From Anaerolineae bacterium (GTDB lineage: Bacteria > Chloroflexota > Anaerolineae > 4572-78 > J111): a stretch of DNA of 7,619 nt. The stretch spans positions 1-7,619 of the forward strand of contig JAGRBY010000353.1 in assembly GCA_020433835.1 (NCBI GenBank). Reading direction: 5' to 3'. A program made the translations under genes and the position numbers. Positions within the stretch are counted from its first letter, which is position 1. Every line of letters begins with the position of its first letter. Shown piece after piece: positions 5,463 through 7,619 of the stretch. The notes under the pieces were generated by a model, which did no database searches, was not told where the DNA came from, and was given only the letters and a program-made list of their open reading frames with translations.

Positions 5463-7118
5463 CTACTCCTGCGGCATAATAATCCTCGCCTCAATCCCTA
5501 CCTGATCGAGTAAATACAATAAGCCGCCGCCATCAATTAACTCCAGCGGCTTATCGCTGGAAAAATCATAAGCATCGGGGCCATAACCACTGGTGGTAAC
5601 CAGAATCCCCTTGCTGGCTCCCTCATTTAACATCGTGCCGTATAAATCGCGCACGGCTGATACACCCACCACATTCTTATACCGCTTCGCCTGGATCACC
5701 ACTTTGCCGCCCAGCACGGGTCGCGTATCATAAGCTATGGCATCGACACCATTATCTCGGGACATACGCGTCAACTTCGTTTCCAACCCCAATTTCCCAA
5801 ACAGATTGCTCACCAAGTTTTCAAACTCGCTCGGATTTAAATCCATCAGATTAGGCCGCGCGTCCAGACCACTCAAGATGTCATCCTGATCGACAAACCG
5901 TTTATCCACCATATCAAACTCAACTACAGGCTTCACAGGTAACCGTTCGTCAGGGCGGGCCGATATTTGCGCTCCCAAATTCCTTAAACACGATAGTTTA
6001 TCAATCCGAGCCAAATTAAGTTCCATAAAGCGTTCTCGAATAGTCCTAACCGAAATCAAACAAGGCCGAATATCCTGGCCGGTGGCCGGGTCTACGGCAT
6101 TAACCATACCGTTAAACGTAACAACCTGAATATGTTCACCTTGATCGGCTTCCAAAATCTCGTGAATTGTACGGAGCGTCACCGCAGCTACAATGTCCTG
6201 ATACAACGCCTTGATTTCCGTAAATTTTTTGGCTTTTTCCTCAATCGCGTCCTTGGTTTTGATGTACTTGTACTCAGCAGCAGTTGGAATAACATCAATC
6301 CAGGGCAACTCATACTCAATTACTAATTCCTGCGAGTCGTTGGCATACGCTAACCGGAAATTTTGGGGAAAACCGTCCGGGTACTCAGACCGTTCCAGAA
6401 CCATCGTGTTATAGGTGATAATGGCCGCAGCTTCACCACTGTTGTAGCCTTGCTCAAGCAGCGTAACTTCCTGATCGCGCTGCATAACTTTTCTTTGAAA
6501 GGCTTGGCATCCCACATCATACTCTGCTTTCAAATGATCAAGTTTGGCCTTTTTCTCAGCTCGGTCAGCCTGGTAGGCTTTCATGGCCTCGTTAAATTGG
6601 TGTTTAGCCGCCTTTAAGTCACGCTGGTAACGCCCCTTCATCCCTAAAGCATTTTCCATCAATCCCATAGGCTTCACTTGTTTTATAAAGTGATCTTCGG
6701 AGGGCAAACGGGTTATGCGTGTTAATTCCTGAGGAGGAGAAAACGCGGGGTATTTCTCTTGCACCCGCAGTGAGGCAAATTCAATCGTATCGTCGATAGG
6801 TAACGTATGTTCAAGCAGAGTATTTAAGGCCAAAACCGTATCTGCCAATTCGGCATTGAGGTCTTCAGTTTCCTGTAATCGCTCGTCCAAATACTGCTGT
6901 TTGGCTTCTTTCTCAAGCTGCTTGCGCTCTTTTTCCGACTGGGCCTGCCGTTGACGTTCTTCCCGCTCTTCTTGTTTGATTTGACGTTCAATGGCTTTTC
7001 TTTGGCGTTCATGTTCCCGCAACTGGCGCTTTCGCTCAGTTTCAGCTCGACGTTGTGAGCGTGCCATATCACGGGCAATCGCATTAACTATGCTGGCCAT
7101 ACCTTTTCTTCGGCCCAT
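5463..7118 (-). CDS. Coiled-coil protein with C-terminal Mrr-type restriction endonuclease domain
   Basis: A 551-aa protein. Residues 20-90 are a highly charged Arg/Glu/Lys/Gln-rich coiled coil, and a second helical stretch spans about 160-222. A middle region (about 230-420) contains strands such as LVIEYELPWIDVIP (265-278) and no motif I can name. The C-terminal domain (about 425-545) is Mrr-like: EFENLVSNLF (431-440), the PD-(D/E)xK core with D459 in NGVDA and QAK (476-478), then ILVTTSGYGPDAYDF (505-519). Family knowledge: Mrr-type nucleases usually cut methylated or otherwise altered DNA. No methyltransferase or specificity subunit is in the window, so a classical restriction-modification role is unlikely. 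Homologues with the same MGRRKG start and coiled coil occur as stand-alone 'restriction endonuclease' genes (from memory). The start is supported by AGGAGGT (7127-7133) 8 bases before the ATG. GC is clearly higher than in the OLD gene downstream (33 of 60 in 5701-5760). The frame ends 122 bp before the OLD ATG on the same strand. Confidence 0.9.
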   Translation of the reverse strand: MGRRKGMASIVNAIARDMARSQRRAETERKRQLREHERQRKAIERQIKQEEREERQRQAQSEKERKQLEKEAKQQYLDERLQETEDLNAELADTVLALNTLLEHTLPIDDTIEFASLRVQEKYPAFSPPQELTRITRLPSEDHFIKQVKPMGLMENALGMKGRYQRDLKAAKHQFNEAMKAYQADRAEKKAKLDHLKAEYDVGCQAFQRKVMQRDQEVTLLEQGYNSGEAAAIITYNTMVLERSEYPDGFPQNFRLAYANDSQELVIEYELPWIDVIPTAAEYKYIKTKDAIEEKAKKFTEIKALYQDIVAAVTLRTIHEILEADQGEHIQVVTFNGMVNAVDPATGQDIRPCLISVRTIRERFMELNLARIDKLSCLRNLGAQISARPDERLPVKPVVEFDMVDKRFVDQDDILSGLDARPNLMDLNPSEFENLVSNLFGKLGLETKLTRMSRDNGVDAIAYDTRPVLGGKVVIQAKRYKNVVGVSAVRDLYGTMLNEGASKGILVTTSGYGPDAYDFSSDKPLELIDGGGLLYLLDQVGIEARIIMPQE

Positions 7119-7126
7119 ATCTACCT

Positions 7127-7133
7127 ACCTCCT
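7127..7133 (-). promoter_or_regulatory. Strong Shine-Dalgarno of the Mrr-type gene
   Basis: AGGAGGT on the minus strand lies 8 bases before ATG 7118. It is the best ribosome binding site in the window. It fixes this ATG rather than the internal methionine at residue 7, and suggests the first gene of the cluster is well translated, in contrast to the weak site before the OLD gene. Confidence 0.8.
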
Positions 7134-7146
7134 AGCGATCAAAGAT

Positions 7147-7230
7147 CTAAACATTCGTTGCTGTATTTAAAAGTGCAAGAGTAACAATTCCAAGCTTTAG
7201 GCAAAGTAAACTCCGCCACTCTTCAATCAT
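7147..7230 (-). CDS. Candidate 27-aa leader ORF upstream of the Mrr-type gene
   Basis: An ATG at 7230 directly follows AAGGGGTGAT, an excellent Shine-Dalgarno-like sequence, with about 4 bases between the GGGG core and the ATG. The peptide begins MIEEWRSLLCLKLG and continues as a hydrophobic stretch (IVTLALL) to a TAG 28 bases before the Mrr ATG. It could be a leader peptide, a small membrane-associated peptide or a remnant of a decayed gene. I recognise no family. The candidate promoter at 7165-7193 lies inside it, so both calls cannot be fully right for the same transcript. Confidence 0.3.
   Translation of the reverse strand: MIEEWRSLLCLKLGIVTLALLNTATNV
7165..7193 (-). promoter_or_regulatory. 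Possible sigma-70 promoter of the defence cluster
   Basis: On the minus strand TTGGAA (7188-7193, four of six to TTGACA) is separated by exactly 17 bases from TTAAAT (7165-7170, four of six to TATAAT). A start near 7158 would give a leader of about 40 nt that includes the AGGAGGT site. Both hexamers are only moderate matches and the region is AT-rich, so chance occurrence is possible. Confidence 0.3.
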
Positions 7231-7346
7231 ATCACCCCTTTTCTCAGCGAGTCCAGCTGACCACACGCATTTGTTGTTGCATAAACACCCAACTGTCTCA
7301 CGGCAACCTTAAAAATTAAAAGGAAACGGCTTTACCACTGCGGCTG

Positions 7347-7358
7347 GGTTAGCTAACC
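7347..7358. promoter_or_regulatory. Perfect 12-bp palindrome, possible operator
   Basis: GGTTAGCTAACC is its own reverse complement. It lies about 117 bases upstream of the candidate 27-aa leader ORF on minus and about 100 bases upstream of the short basic ORF on plus, so it sits between divergent candidates. A dimeric regulator could bind it. No regulator gene is visible in the window and a chance palindrome cannot be excluded. Confidence 0.25.
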
Positions 7359-7455
7359 AATTCAATCATCGAATTTATCTCGGACTGTCATCAAACAAAA
7401 CGGAAAATCATTAACTACTTGAGGAAGGGAAGATCGATAAGAGGTTGGTGATAAG

Positions 7456-7527
7456 ATGAATAGGATTAAACTAACAAAAGTATACCGCCCTAAAATCAAA
7501 AAGCCGTATAAACCCCCTCAAAAATAA
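7456..7527 (+). CDS. Candidate 23-aa strongly basic peptide
   Basis: An ATG preceded by GAGGTTGGTGATAAG (7441-7455, two possible ribosome-binding purine stretches) opens a 23-codon frame beginning MNRIKLTKVYRPKIKK and ending in a Lys/Pro-rich tail with TAA. It has eight lysines and two arginines and no acidic residue. Such a peptide could bind nucleic acid, but AT-rich DNA easily encodes lysine-rich frames by chance. I recognise no family. It is divergent from the defence cluster. Confidence 0.2.
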   Translation: MNRIKLTKVYRPKIKKPYKPPQK

Positions 7528-7619
7528 GTTAGAAAACAACCCGTAGAGCTTCTTTCTCCATCCAACAATCTACCCCACCAAACTCCACCGTAGCCCCAAA
7601 TGACCCAAGAAAACTTCAT

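Larger units (their letters stand above)
7231..7619. other. Right-hand intergenic region, mostly featureless
   Basis: About 390 bases with no sizeable ORF on either strand. Apart from the palindrome at 7347-7358 and the short basic ORF at 7456-7527, I see no tRNA, CRISPR, insertion-sequence end or clear terminator. A minus-strand frame from 7619 to 7518 (33 codons, Trp- and Gly-rich) is open at the window edge and could be the tail of a gene outside the window, but nothing supports it as coding. Confidence 0.5.

Noticed and set aside
6824..7084. Minus-strand 86-codon frame inside the Mrr-type gene
   Set aside because: It is a shifted reading of the Arg/Lys/Glu-rich coiled-coil DNA, which gives Ser/Lys-rich text with no family features.
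7600..7619. Possible start of a rightward gene (ATGACCCAAGAAAACTTC)
   Set aside because: The window ends after six codons, there is no ribosome binding site, and an in-frame stop lies just upstream. It cannot be judged from this window.
1..7619. CRISPR array, insertion sequence or integrase
   Set aside because: There are no regularly spaced direct repeats with unique spacers, no transposase or recombinase reading frame, and no paired terminal inverted repeats bounding the cluster.

Overview
The window comes from a bacterial genome of moderate GC. Likely sources are a chloroflexote or a filamentous cyanobacterium. This is an inference from the DUF4926-type small protein, the scattered intergenic repeats and the mosaic base composition; no rRNA, tRNA or marker gene confirms it.

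Main content (733-7118, minus strand). Four genes run in one direction and read as a defence operon. In transcription order they are: (1) a 551-aa protein with a long charged coiled coil and a C-terminal Mrr-type PD-(D/E)xK nuclease domain; (2) after 122 bp, a 755-aa OLD-family ATPase-TOPRIM nuclease; (3) overlapping it by 4 bp (ATGA), a 628-aa UvrD/Rep-type SF1 helicase; (4) overlapping that by 11 bp, a 155-aa protein of unknown function built from two diverged copies of a domain of about 65 residues. Genes 2 and 3 match the architecture of Gabija (GajA nuclease/ATPase plus GajB helicase), also called class 2 OLD with a UvrD partner, but both are larger than the characterised pair. The Mrr-type protein upstream and the coupled small protein downstream are not part of canonical Gabija. 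They are the best candidates for something new.

Left flank (1-732). This holds a degenerate repeat-rich stretch, including a 15-bp stem-loop, a second hairpin, and a broken ORF whose first 17 codons match the start of the 155-aa gene. A convergent plus-strand DUF4926-type gene follows (450-680). An 8-bp inverted repeat and a four-unit heptamer array lie at the convergent junction. Right flank (7119-7619). About 500 bp have no sizeable gene. They contain a strong Shine-Dalgarno for the Mrr gene, a possible promoter, two very short candidate ORFs with ribosome binding sites, and a perfect 12-bp palindrome.

How the genes may work together (inference). The OLD protein would sense nucleotide or DNA state and nick DNA. 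The helicase would act with it on DNA ends or altered nucleic acid. The Mrr-type nuclease could add a modification-dependent cleavage layer. The terminal small protein, made in step with the helicase, could be an accessory or regulatory subunit. The OLD and helicase genes are clearly more AT-rich than the genes on both sides, so the pair may have been acquired separately and inserted into the cluster.
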